From assembly GCA_030689845.1 (NCBI GenBank), contig JAUYHV010000315.1, positions 1 to 7,460 of the forward strand: DNA of 7,460 bases, given 5' to 3'. The stretch comes from Dehalococcoidia bacterium (GTDB taxonomy: Bacteria > Chloroflexota > Dehalococcoidia > JACQUA01). Of the stretch, positions 1 to 6,065 are shown in pieces. The notes beneath the pieces were generated by a model. That model did not search any database and was not told where the DNA came from. It worked only from the letters and a program-made list of their open reading frames with translations. Position 1 is the stretch's first letter; the number at the start of each line of letters is the position of its first letter. The translations under genes and the position numbers were made by a program.

Positions 1-15
1 TATTAAAGATGCTAT

Positions 16-67
16 TTCCCTGGCGGTTATTCTCCGCTGCTGTGCAATTGAACATAAGACCAGGGAA
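16..67. repeat. 8-bp inverted repeat enclosing a small hairpin
   Basis: TTCCCTGG at 16-23 is exactly complementary to CCAGGGAA at 60-67. The 36-base interior contains a further GCGG (23-26)/CCGC (34-37) pairing with a 7-base loop, which shares base 23 with the outer stem. No T-run follows, so this is not a canonical intrinsic terminator. It may be the 3' structure of an upstream transcript or an operator. The pairing is seen; the role is unknown. Confidence 0.35.
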
Positions 68-112
68 TGATTCGTAAGAAATTTCCATTTAGGCATTTCA
101 GCACCTCGGCAA

Positions 113-135
113 TGAAAATATTTTCAAAATATTTT
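113..135. promoter_or_regulatory. Two adjacent AT-rich palindromes upstream of the promoter (possible operator or UP-like element)
   Basis: TGAAAATATTTTCA at 113-126 is a perfect 14-bp palindrome. Its core AAAATATTTT (115-124) recurs at 126-135 after one intervening base. The arrangement ends about 30 bases before the -35 element at 167, a typical position for an activator site or an AT-rich UP element. The outer TGAAA/TTTCA arms resemble LacI/CcpA-type half-sites, but the central CG of a cre site is replaced by TA, so I do not call it a cre site. Confidence 0.35.
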
Positions 136-166
136 TAATAATCCTTCCGCAAATCCTAAAAACCTA

Positions 167-194
167 TTGACAATTTTTAGCATGGGTGTATATT
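167..194 (+). promoter_or_regulatory. Sigma-A-type promoter for the kamA operon
   Basis: A perfect -35 hexamer TTGACA (167-172) is followed by a 16-base spacer and TATATT (189-194), four of six matches to the -10 consensus. Shifting the -10 to ATATTA (190-195) gives a 17-base spacer and an upstream TG, as in an extended -10. The expected start is near 201, leaving a leader of about 110 bases before the first gene. It is the best promoter match noticed in the window and is placed correctly for the whole operon. Confidence 0.65.
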
Positions 195-217
195 AGTAAC
201 CAAGAAGCATGGAATAG

Positions 218-245
218 TTATTCCTGTATATATTAACAGGAATAA
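218..245. promoter_or_regulatory. Perfect 10-bp inverted repeat in the operon leader (operator or RNA hairpin)
   Basis: TTATTCCTGT (218-227) and ACAGGAATAA (236-245) are exact reverse complements around an 8-base AT spacer. The repeat lies about 17-45 bases downstream of the predicted transcription start, a classic repressor position. In RNA it would form a hairpin. There is no T-run after it, so it is not an intrinsic terminator. Its 3' arm contains AGGA (238-241), a possible ribosome binding site for the small ORF starting at 252, so folding could hide that site. Confidence 0.5.
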
Positions 246-251
246 TAAGCC

Positions 252-317
252 ATGACAAGTTCTTTGGTTAAAAATATTAGTGATTTGAGTAAAAGGAGAA
301 TAAAACAGTTAAATTGA
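252..317 (+). CDS. Possible leader peptide ORF (21 codons) coupled to kamA
   Basis: An ATG at 252 opens a 21-codon frame ending in TGA at 315-317. The stop overlaps the TTG start of the aminomutase at 314-316 in a TTGA junction, the layout used for translational coupling. AGGA at 238-241 lies 10 bases before the ATG. The ribosome binding site of the next gene (AGGAG, 294-298) sits inside this frame. The peptide starts MTSSLVK and is basic near its end (KRRIK), with five Lys/Arg in its last two-thirds. No homologue is recognised, and an ORF this short can arise by chance. Confidence 0.3.
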   Translation: MTSSLVKNISDLSKRRIKQLN

Positions 318-1705
318 AAACACTTTCAGCTTCTTTGAAGACTTGCCCGGTCCTGGTCAAAGAAGGGCGTTCCCAAGATAGTTTCTGCGCTGATGAAGTT
401 GACGAGGAACCTCCCGGCAAACCCGATGATATAAAAAACCTGGAAGACGAGCCTCCAAGTAGTAACCATCGAAGTCATAACAATCTCTTTGGAGAAGTAC
501 CCGAGAAGTTATGGAAAGACTGGAAGTGGCATTTCCGTAACCGCATAACCACAGTCGAGCAATTAAACAAGTTCATCCCCCTGACTCCTGAAGAGCAGGC
601 ACAGGTCAAACTGGTGTCAAGGCTCTATCCCCTTGCTGTGACCCCGTATTACCTTTCACTTATTAATCCCGATGACCCTGAGGATCCCATAAGAAAACAG
701 GCAATACCCTCTATTCTTGAGGTTACCATGGGAGCTGTGGGATTCGAAGACCCCCTTGCCGAAAAAGAAGATACCGTAGTGCCCGGCCTGGTGCACCGTT
801 ATCCCGATAGAGCGTTAATTGTGATTACGGATATCTGCTCTATGCTTTGCCGGCACTGTACCCGTAAGCGGGAATGGAGGAAAGGGGGATGGGTCCGTAC
901 CGATGACGAGATTGAAGCTATCCTTGACTACCTCCGGAAGAATAAATCGGTAAGGGATGTTATTATTTCCGGGGGAGACCCTCTGACGCTTTCATCAAGG
1001 CGTCTCGGGGAGATTTTAGCTAAATTAAGAGCCATCAATCACATCGAAATAATACGAATCGGTACCAGGTTCCCCGTGGTCCTGCCTCAGCGAATAGATT
1101 CTGAGTTATGCGCTATGCTGTCCCAGTATGGGCCTATATGGCTTAATACCCACTTCAACCACGTCAGGGAGATAACTCCTGAAGCAGCAGAGGCTTGCGA
1201 CAGGATTATACGCAGCGGCACTCCTGTAAACAACCAGTCAGTTTTGCTGCGGGGAATAAATGATACCGTGAAAACCCAGCTTGAGTTATGCCGGGGCCTT
1301 CTCAGGATTAAGGTGCGTCCTTACTATCTGTTTCAGTGTGACGAGGTTCAGGGAACAGAGCATCTGCGAACACCCGTAGAAACAGGAACAAAAATAATTG
1401 AAGGAATGAGGGGATTTACTTCAGGCCTTGCTTTGCCTACCTTTGTTGTAGACCTGCCGAATGGCGGCGGTAAAGTACCCCTCCAACCGGATTATATTCT
1501 TTCCAAGAGTGACACTGAGTTGGTGCTAAAAAATTACGAGGGGCATGTTTATCATTACCGCAACCCTGAAAAGGGATGCCCCGAAGCCAACAGCTGGGTA
1601 ACTGGTTCACCGTTAGAAAGAGTCGAGAAGATCGTCGTCGAACAGGAAGTAACCCACGTATCAAAGGTATTTGAGGATGCTGATAGGGTTATCGTGCGAT
1701 CTTAA
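314..1705 (+). CDS. kamA: KamA-type lysine 2,3-aminomutase (radical SAM, PLP-dependent)
   Basis: This enzyme probably interconverts L-lysine and L-beta-lysine using a [4Fe-4S] cluster, S-adenosylmethionine and pyridoxal phosphate in the cytoplasm. The protein has 463 residues against about 416 for the Clostridium subterminale enzyme, the excess being an acidic, low-complexity N-terminus (about 1-58). Seen: cluster motif C175-x3-C179-x2-C182, SGGDP at 219-223, and PNGGGK with the PLP lysine at K387. Numbering is offset by exactly 50 from the C. subterminale enzyme across the core. D343 and D380 match the two Asp that bind the substrate's side-chain amine (D293, D330), and R184 matches R134. 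Glutamate 2,3-aminomutases replace those Asp, so lysine is the likelier substrate. The C-terminal zinc cysteines are missing. The TTG start has AGGAG 15 bases upstream, rather far, but an in-frame stop at 290-292 rules out a longer form. It is the first gene of the operon. Confidence 0.93.
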   Translation: MKTLSASLKTCPVLVKEGRSQDSFCADEVDEEPPGKPDDIKNLEDEPPSSNHRSHNNLFGEVPEKLWKDWKWHFRNRITTVEQLNKFIPLTPEEQAQVKLVSRLYPLAVTPYYLSLINPDDPEDPIRKQAIPSILEVTMGAVGFEDPLAEKEDTVVPGLVHRYPDRALIVITDICSMLCRHCTRKREWRKGGWVRTDDEIEAILDYLRKNKSVRDVIISGGDPLTLSSRRLGEILAKLRAINHIEIIRIGTRFPVVLPQRIDSELCAMLSQYGPIWLNTHFNHVREITPEAAEACDRIIRSGTPVNNQSVLLRGINDTVKTQLELCRGLLRIKVRPYYLFQCDEVQGTEHLRTPVETGTKIIEGMRGFTSGLALPTFVVDLPNGGGKVPLQPDYILSKSDTELVLKNYEGHVYHYRNPEKGCPEANSWVTGSPLERVEKIVVEQEVTHVSKVFEDADRVIVRS

Positions 1706-2681
1706 AATAAATATAGCTCCAGAGCAGGATAGCCCCGAAGATTTTCTTGAAGAATACGATTCGACAGAGACCGCGGACATAATTGCCGGGACCCTGGAGG
1801 CGAAGGGGCACTCGGTAGTTATGCTGGGTGGAGGAAGTCGATTCCTCGATAACATCCGGCGGGAGAAAGTGGATATTGTTTTCAACATTTCCGAAGGTAG
1901 GGGGAATTATCGCAGCCGGGAAGCGCAGGTTCCCTCGATTCTTGAGATGCTGAGCATACCTTATACCGGGTCCGATCCCCTGTGTCTTGCTTTGTGCCTT
2001 GATAAATTATTAACCAAGAAACTGGTGGCAGTGGAGGGAGTGAACACGCCGGGGTGTCAAATATTAAACCGGGAAGACGAACTCTTGGAGTTACCCTGGG
2101 ATGGTTTATCTTTTCCTGTGATATTAAAACCGGCTTTTGAAGGGTCAAGCAAAGGAATTCGTTCTACCTCTGTTGCTCACAGCGTGAGCCAGGCTCAAGA
2201 AGCTGCTGTAAAAATGTTAAAAAGCTATAAACAACCGATAATGGTGGAGGAATTTATAGATGGTGATGAAATTACTGTCGGGCTTATCGGTAATTCACCC
2301 CCTGTTGTTATAGGAATCATGGGGGTGGTGCCCAAAAATAAAGTTGAGCATTTTGTATATTCTCTTGAAGTTAAACGTGATTATTTAAATATGGTAGATT
2401 ATGAGTGCCCGGCAAACCTTCCTCCAGGTATTATGGGTGGAATCTCGGATGCCAGCCTTAAGGTTTTTAAAAGCCTGGGTTGCCGGGATTTTGCCAGGAT
2501 AGACTTCAGGGTCAGTTCTGACGGAACACCTTACTTTATTGAAATAAACCCCCTGCCCGGTCTCGGGACATACAGCGACCTGGTTATCATGGCAAAAATG
2601 ATGGGTTGGACTCACCGGGAATTGATTTTTGCAGTTTTAACCGCAGCATTGAAAAGGAATTCCCTGTGCCAAGGCGTGTAG
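1677..2681 (+). CDS. ATP-grasp ligase, D-Ala-D-Ala-ligase-like (first of a tandem pair)
   Basis: This 334-residue protein has a DdlA/DdlB-type ATP-grasp fold, which joins a carboxylate to an amine through an acyl-phosphate using ATP. Seen: FNISEG at 69-74, PYTGSD (95-100), the ATP-binding KPAFEGSSKG (151-160), EEFIDGDE (191-198), and a metal site of D276 with E289 and N291 in FIEINPLPG. It is probably not a true D-Ala-D-Ala ligase: the N-terminal GGxSxE signature is absent, and the position of catalytic Tyr216 of E. coli DdlB (after the omega-loop Lys) appears to be Arg234. Given the upstream aminomutase, beta-lysine is an attractive substrate, but this is inference. I chose ATG 1677, with AAAGG 9 bases upstream, over TTG 1671, where spacing would be only 3. 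It overlaps kamA by 29 bases. Confidence 0.88.
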   Translation: MLIGLSCDLKINIAPEQDSPEDFLEEYDSTETADIIAGTLEAKGHSVVMLGGGSRFLDNIRREKVDIVFNISEGRGNYRSREAQVPSILEMLSIPYTGSDPLCLALCLDKLLTKKLVAVEGVNTPGCQILNREDELLELPWDGLSFPVILKPAFEGSSKGIRSTSVAHSVSQAQEAAVKMLKSYKQPIMVEEFIDGDEITVGLIGNSPPVVIGIMGVVPKNKVEHFVYSLEVKRDYLNMVDYECPANLPPGIMGGISDASLKVFKSLGCRDFARIDFRVSSDGTPYFIEINPLPGLGTYSDLVIMAKMMGWTHRELIFAVLTAALKRNSLCQGV

Positions 2682-3754
2682 CAGTTGTCTATAACCAACC
2701 GTTATCTTCGCGTTACGACGAACGCGGCGAAGGAAAGGCTGTTGCCGGTGTTCTTGGTGCAGTAACAGCAGTAAAAAAGGCCTTGATTGAGCTTGGTGAC
2801 ACCGTAATCGATGTTCCCTTATCGCTGCCTGTTTCGCAGGTTATAAACATATTGAGGTCCCTGGATGCGGACGTGGTATTTAACCTTTTCGAAGGATTTT
2901 GCGGCAATCCTGAAACAGAGGTTCTTGTGCCGGAAATTTTGTCACAGCTCCGTGTCCCTTATACCGGTTGTTCAGGTCCGGTATTAAAACTTGCCCTGGA
3001 TAAAGCCGGGGTTAATGAAGTACTGAAAAATGCGGGAATCCCCACGCCGGATTTTCAGGTACTCGCGCTTCAAAATATGGACCGGTTTAATCTTTCCTTC
3101 CCCTGCATGGTAAAACCGCGCAACGAGGACGCCAGTCACGGTCTAAGTGAATCCAGTGTTGTAAATAGTTTTGATATGTTGAGAAGGCAGGTCAAAAATG
3201 TGAGCGACTCTTTCGGCGGCAGCGCTCTGGTGGAGGAGTTTCTTGCCGGACGGGAATTTAACGCCACCGTTCTGGGAAATGATAAAATATATGTGCTGCC
3301 GGTATCTGAAATCGTTTATTCGCTGCCGCGTGAAGTACCCAGGATACTAACTTTTGCCGCTAAATGGGATGTTGACAGCCCGTATTATAAGGGCACACAA
3401 GCAGTTTGCCCCGCCGAAATCGAGAAACACGAGCATCACCTGATAACAGAAACAGCGATTGCTGCTTTCCGGTTACTGGGTTGCCGGGGTTATGCCAGGA
3501 TAGATATGCGTTTCAACGATGCGGGACAGTTGAACGTAATAGAAGTTAATCCTAATCCCGACATTTCCCCCGATGCAGGAGCCGCGCGGCAGGCGTTAGC
3601 CGCGGGAATGACATATACGCAATTTGTTGAAAAAATTATTCAACTTTCGTTGGAAAAGGAATATAATGCCGGTAAAAATCCGTCCCATGGTGAAAAAAGA
3701 CAAACCATCCCTGGTGGGCATTTTAAAGGATACACCAGAGTTCAAACCGTCTGA
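2666..3754 (+). CDS. ATP-grasp ligase, D-Ala-D-Ala-ligase-like (second of a tandem pair)
   Basis: This second ATP-grasp ligase has 362 residues and a plan matching its neighbour: VFNLFEG (71-77), VPYTGC (97-102), KPRNEDASHG (150-159), EEFLAGREFNATVLG (190-204), YARIDMR (276-282) and VIEVNPNPD (291-299) with metal ligands E293 and N295. The nucleotide-loop and final NPxPD regions differ clearly from the first copy, suggesting another substrate or a second ligation step. The residue after the omega-loop Lys is Trp234, where Ddl enzymes have Tyr. I chose GTG 2666, with AAAAGGA 7 bases upstream. The frame stays open back to TTG 2606, but those 20 extra residues precede the conserved start RRVAVVYNQP. 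It overlaps the first ligase by 16 bases. The last ~31 residues run inside the next gene's reading frame and look like an acquired tail. Confidence 0.88.
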   Translation: MPRRVAVVYNQPLSSRYDERGEGKAVAGVLGAVTAVKKALIELGDTVIDVPLSLPVSQVINILRSLDADVVFNLFEGFCGNPETEVLVPEILSQLRVPYTGCSGPVLKLALDKAGVNEVLKNAGIPTPDFQVLALQNMDRFNLSFPCMVKPRNEDASHGLSESSVVNSFDMLRRQVKNVSDSFGGSALVEEFLAGREFNATVLGNDKIYVLPVSEIVYSLPREVPRILTFAAKWDVDSPYYKGTQAVCPAEIEKHEHHLITETAIAAFRLLGCRGYARIDMRFNDAGQLNVIEVNPNPDISPDAGAARQALAAGMTYTQFVEKIIQLSLEKEYNAGKNPSHGEKRQTIPGGHFKGYTRVQTV

Positions 3755-4145
3755 GGTAGCGGTTGCCGTTGAGGTTATTGACAGTTATCTAAGCGACCCC
3801 GAAAAATCAGGATACTATGTTCTTGTGGCTGAGTTGGGATCGGCTGTGGTGGGATATATTTGTTTTGGCCCCACTCCCATGACGGAGTGTACCTGGGACC
3901 TTTACTGGGAGGCTGTGGACAGGAAGTTACAGGGTCAGGGTATTGGCAGTACCCTTACCAGGGCTGCGGAGGATGCAATTAAGAAGGCTGACGGGAAACT
4001 GGCTGTCATTGAGACCTCCTCTTCAGAAGGTTATGAAAAGACACTGCGTTTTCATTTTAGTCAAGGTTATGAGATTAACAGCCGCATAACCGATTTTTAT
4101 GCTCCCGGCGACGATAGACTTATTTTGTTAAAAAAGCTATCATAG
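3666..4145 (+). CDS. GNAT-family N-acetyltransferase
   Basis: This is a 159-residue single-domain acetyltransferase that should move an acetyl group from acetyl-CoA to a primary amine in the cytoplasm. Seen: an N-terminal IRPMVKKD start (5-12), strand segments YVLVAE and VVGYICFG (51-68), the acetyl-CoA pyrophosphate-binding loop QGQGIG (89-94), and the C-terminal GYEKTLRFHFSQGYE (122-136) typical of small GNATs. ATG 3666 has AAAAGGA five bases upstream. An in-frame TTG at 3624 would add 14 residues with no conserved character. The gene starts 89 bases before the end of the second ligase, an unusually long overlap. From context, the substrate may be a beta-lysine amine or the ligase product, by analogy with the beta-lysine acetyltransferase of Nε-acetyl-beta-lysine synthesis. 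It lacks that enzyme's (AblB) greater length, so it is not called AblB. Confidence 0.88.
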   Translation: MPVKIRPMVKKDKPSLVGILKDTPEFKPSEVAVAVEVIDSYLSDPEKSGYYVLVAELGSAVVGYICFGPTPMTECTWDLYWEAVDRKLQGQGIGSTLTRAAEDAIKKADGKLAVIETSSSEGYEKTLRFHFSQGYEINSRITDFYAPGDDRLILLKKLS

Positions 4146-4181
4146 GGCTTTGCAACCTTGAGATAGACTTTTTTCTGAATT

Positions 4182-5921
4182 ATGTTTCGAATTCGCCGCG
4201 TTTATGATGACATAACCCCCGCTAACCAGGATGCTATCGATCAGGTTCGCGATATTCTGCGGAACCAGTTCCCCGGTCTGAAAAAAAAAGAAATCGACAA
4301 GCTGCCGGAGCAGCTTCGTAACCCGATGAAGTACCGTTTCAGGTCGGTGGTTTTTGTTGCCGAGGGGTCAAAGGGCCATGTAGAAGGGTTCGCTCTCGTT
4401 TACCACGAGCCTATGTTGAAGTTTTGCTACCTTGATTATATTTCCGCGGCGGAAGAAAAGACGGGTATGGGAATAGGGGGCGCATTGTACGAGCGGGTGC
4501 GGGAAGAGGCCCTGGACCTGGAAACCATCGGACTTTTTTTCGAATGTCTGCCCGACACGCCGGAACTAAGCCGTAACCCGGATGTGAGAAAACGCAATGC
4601 GGCCCGTTTGCGGTTTTATGAACGGTACGGAGCGCGTCCTATAATCAATACCGCTTATGAGACACCTTTAAAAAGCGGTGATGACAACCCGCCGTTCCTT
4701 GTATTTGATGATCTGGGGCAGGATGTTAAATTACCCGGTGAAACAGCCAGGGAGATCGTCAGGGCCATACTTGAGAGGAAATATAAGGGAGTGTGTCCTG
4801 CCGAGTATGTGGAAATGGTAGTTGAGTCTTTTCAGGATGATTTTGTTGAACTACGGCAGCCCCGGTATGTGAAAAAACCTCCCATTCCCCCGAGCCGTAA
4901 GACACCTGTTGATAAACGTATAATGCTGGTGATAAACGATCGGCACCGTATTCATCATGTTGAAGAGCGGGGCTACGTTGAGTCACCGGTACGAATCGAT
5001 TCAATATTGGATGAACTTAATAAAACGGACCTGTTTCAAAAGGTTTCCCCGCGTCATTTTTCGGAACAGCGCATAAAAGCGGTCCATAAATCCGGTTTTG
5101 TTGACTATATTAATAAAGTTTGCGCCGGTCTGGAAGCTGGAACATCGATCTACCCTTACGTATTCCCTGTGCGCAACAGGGCGCGGCCGCCAAAAGATTT
5201 GCCTGTAAGGGCAGGTTATTATTGCATCGATACTTTTACCCCGATAAACGGTAATGCCTATCTGGCGGCAAAAAGGGCAGTGGATTGCACCCTGACCGCG
5301 GCAAAAAAACTCCTTGAAGGCTACCGCCTTGCCTATGCCCTTGTGCGGCCGCCCGGACACCATGCCGAACCAAGTTCATTCGGTGGTTTCTGTTATTTCA
5401 ATTCGGCGGCTGCCGCTGCGGAATTACTAAGCAGTTACGGGAAAGTAGCAATACTCGATGTTGACTATCATCACGGGAACGGTCAGCAGGAAATATTTTA
5501 TGAAAGGTCAGATATCCTGACGGTGTCCATTCACGGTCATCCGAGCTTTGCCTACCCCTATTTTTCCGGTTTTGCAGGGGAAACGGGAAGGGGACAGGGC
5601 AGGGGATTTAATCACAACATACCGCTGCCGGAAATTATCGGAAATGAAATATACCTGAAAACCCTTCGTGGCGCTTTAAAGCAGGTGGCCAAGTTCAAGC
5701 CGAGGTACCTTACCGTTGCCTTAGGCCTGGATACAGCCAAAGAAGACCCGACCGGAACCTGGAGCCTGGAGGCTAACGATTTTGAAGTAATGGGTGAAAT
5801 GATCGGAGGTCTCCATTATCCCACGCTCGTTGTCCAGGAAGGGGGCTATGATACCCGGGTTCTCGGCATAAACGCCCGCAGTTTTTTCACAGGTTTGTGG
5901 AAAGGCTCTTATTCCATTTGA
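4182..5921 (+). CDS. Fusion of GNAT acetyltransferase and acetylpolyamine amidohydrolase/HDAC-type deacetylase
   Basis: The protein has 579 residues in two parts. Residues about 1-170 are a GNAT-like domain with an acetyl-CoA loop KTGMGIGG (about 94-101) and FYERYGARP near its end. A linker (about 170-245) follows, then a zinc amidohydrolase of the arginase/HDAC fold. Seen in the latter: RPPGHH (389-394), DVDYHHGNG (426-434) with zinc ligands D428 and H430, third ligand D517 in GLDTAKEDP, and catalytic Tyr556 in EGGY. All key residues are present, so deacetylase activity is likely. AGYYCIDTFTPI upstream of RPPGHH and the GLDTxxxDP form favour the acetylpolyamine/small-amide branch over protein deacetylases. 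One chain thus carries opposing acetylation and deacetylation domains. The gap to the previous gene is 36 bases, and no clear Shine-Dalgarno precedes ATG 4182, so translation may be weak or depend on readthrough from upstream. Confidence 0.9.
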   Translation: MFRIRRVYDDITPANQDAIDQVRDILRNQFPGLKKKEIDKLPEQLRNPMKYRFRSVVFVAEGSKGHVEGFALVYHEPMLKFCYLDYISAAEEKTGMGIGGALYERVREEALDLETIGLFFECLPDTPELSRNPDVRKRNAARLRFYERYGARPIINTAYETPLKSGDDNPPFLVFDDLGQDVKLPGETAREIVRAILERKYKGVCPAEYVEMVVESFQDDFVELRQPRYVKKPPIPPSRKTPVDKRIMLVINDRHRIHHVEERGYVESPVRIDSILDELNKTDLFQKVSPRHFSEQRIKAVHKSGFVDYINKVCAGLEAGTSIYPYVFPVRNRARPPKDLPVRAGYYCIDTFTPINGNAYLAAKRAVDCTLTAAKKLLEGYRLAYALVRPPGHHAEPSSFGGFCYFNSAAAAAELLSSYGKVAILDVDYHHGNGQQEIFYERSDILTVSIHGHPSFAYPYFSGFAGETGRGQGRGFNHNIPLPEIIGNEIYLKTLRGALKQVAKFKPRYLTVALGLDTAKEDPTGTWSLEANDFEVMGEMIGGLHYPTLVVQEGGYDTRVLGINARSFFTGLWKGSYSI

Positions 5922-5944
5922 ACCCGCTCAGACTTTACGGGTTC
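5920..5944 (+). terminator. Weak stem-loop at the end of the operon
   Basis: GAACCCG (5920-5926), beginning inside the stop codon of the deacetylase fusion, pairs exactly with CGGGTTC (5938-5944) around an 11-base loop. The 7-bp GC-rich stem is in the right place for a transcription end, but the following bases (GGCTATTTC) lack a proper T-run. Termination would be partial or need other factors. Confidence 0.35.
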
Positions 5945-6062
5945 GGCTATTTCAACTAAAATATTTCGCCTTTCATGGGGCATGGATTTTGAACCGGTAA
6001 AGGTTAATCCGGACTGACCCCGGTTAGACATAATTTAAGTTGAGCATACGTAAAAGGAGTAC
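5945..6062. other. Intergenic region before the Rid gene
   Basis: No gene is visible. AACCGG (5992-5997) and CCGGTT (6020-6025) form a 6-bp inverted repeat with a 22-base interior, and a CATAAT sequence (6029-6034) resembles a -10 element, but no acceptable -35 lies at the right distance. A strong ribosome binding site, AAGGAG at 6054-6059, serves the next gene. A separate promoter is possible but not shown. Confidence 0.3.
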
Positions 6063-6065
6063 ATG

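Larger units (their letters stand above)
1..166. other. Upstream non-coding region with possible tail of an upstream gene
   Basis: No complete gene is visible here. Two forward frames are open from the window edge, one to a stop at 68-70 and one to a stop at 75-77. Either could be the last ~22-25 codons of an upstream gene, but neither peptide is recognisable and such short open stretches are expected by chance. After about position 110 the sequence becomes strongly AT-rich as it approaches the promoter at 167. Confidence 0.4.

Noticed and set aside
113..126. CcpA cre site
   Set aside because: The outer arms fit, but the essential central CG is TA, so it is kept only as a generic palindrome.
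195..313. Lysine riboswitch in the kamA leader
   Set aside because: The leader is only about 110 bases, shorter than the ~170-base lysine aptamer, and shows a single hairpin rather than a five-helix fold.
314..1705. EpmB-type aminomutase for elongation factor P modification
   Set aside because: The protein is much longer than EpmB, matches the clostridial lysine aminomutase with a constant offset, and there is no epmA or efp nearby.
2606..2665. Longer N-terminus of the second ligase from TTG 2606
   Set aside because: The extra 20 residues lie in the region overlapping the first ligase and have no family character. GTG 2666 has a well-spaced AAAAGGA and sits just before the conserved first strand.
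1677..3754. Housekeeping D-Ala-D-Ala ligases for cell-wall synthesis or VanA-type resistance
   Set aside because: The Ddl N-terminal signature and the omega-loop Tyr are absent in both. There are no mur, vanH or vanX genes alongside, and the neighbours point to amine chemistry.
5001..5363. 120-codon minus-strand open frame
   Set aside because: It is fully inside the deacetylase domain, whose frame carries clear catalytic motifs. The antisense protein has no recognisable features.
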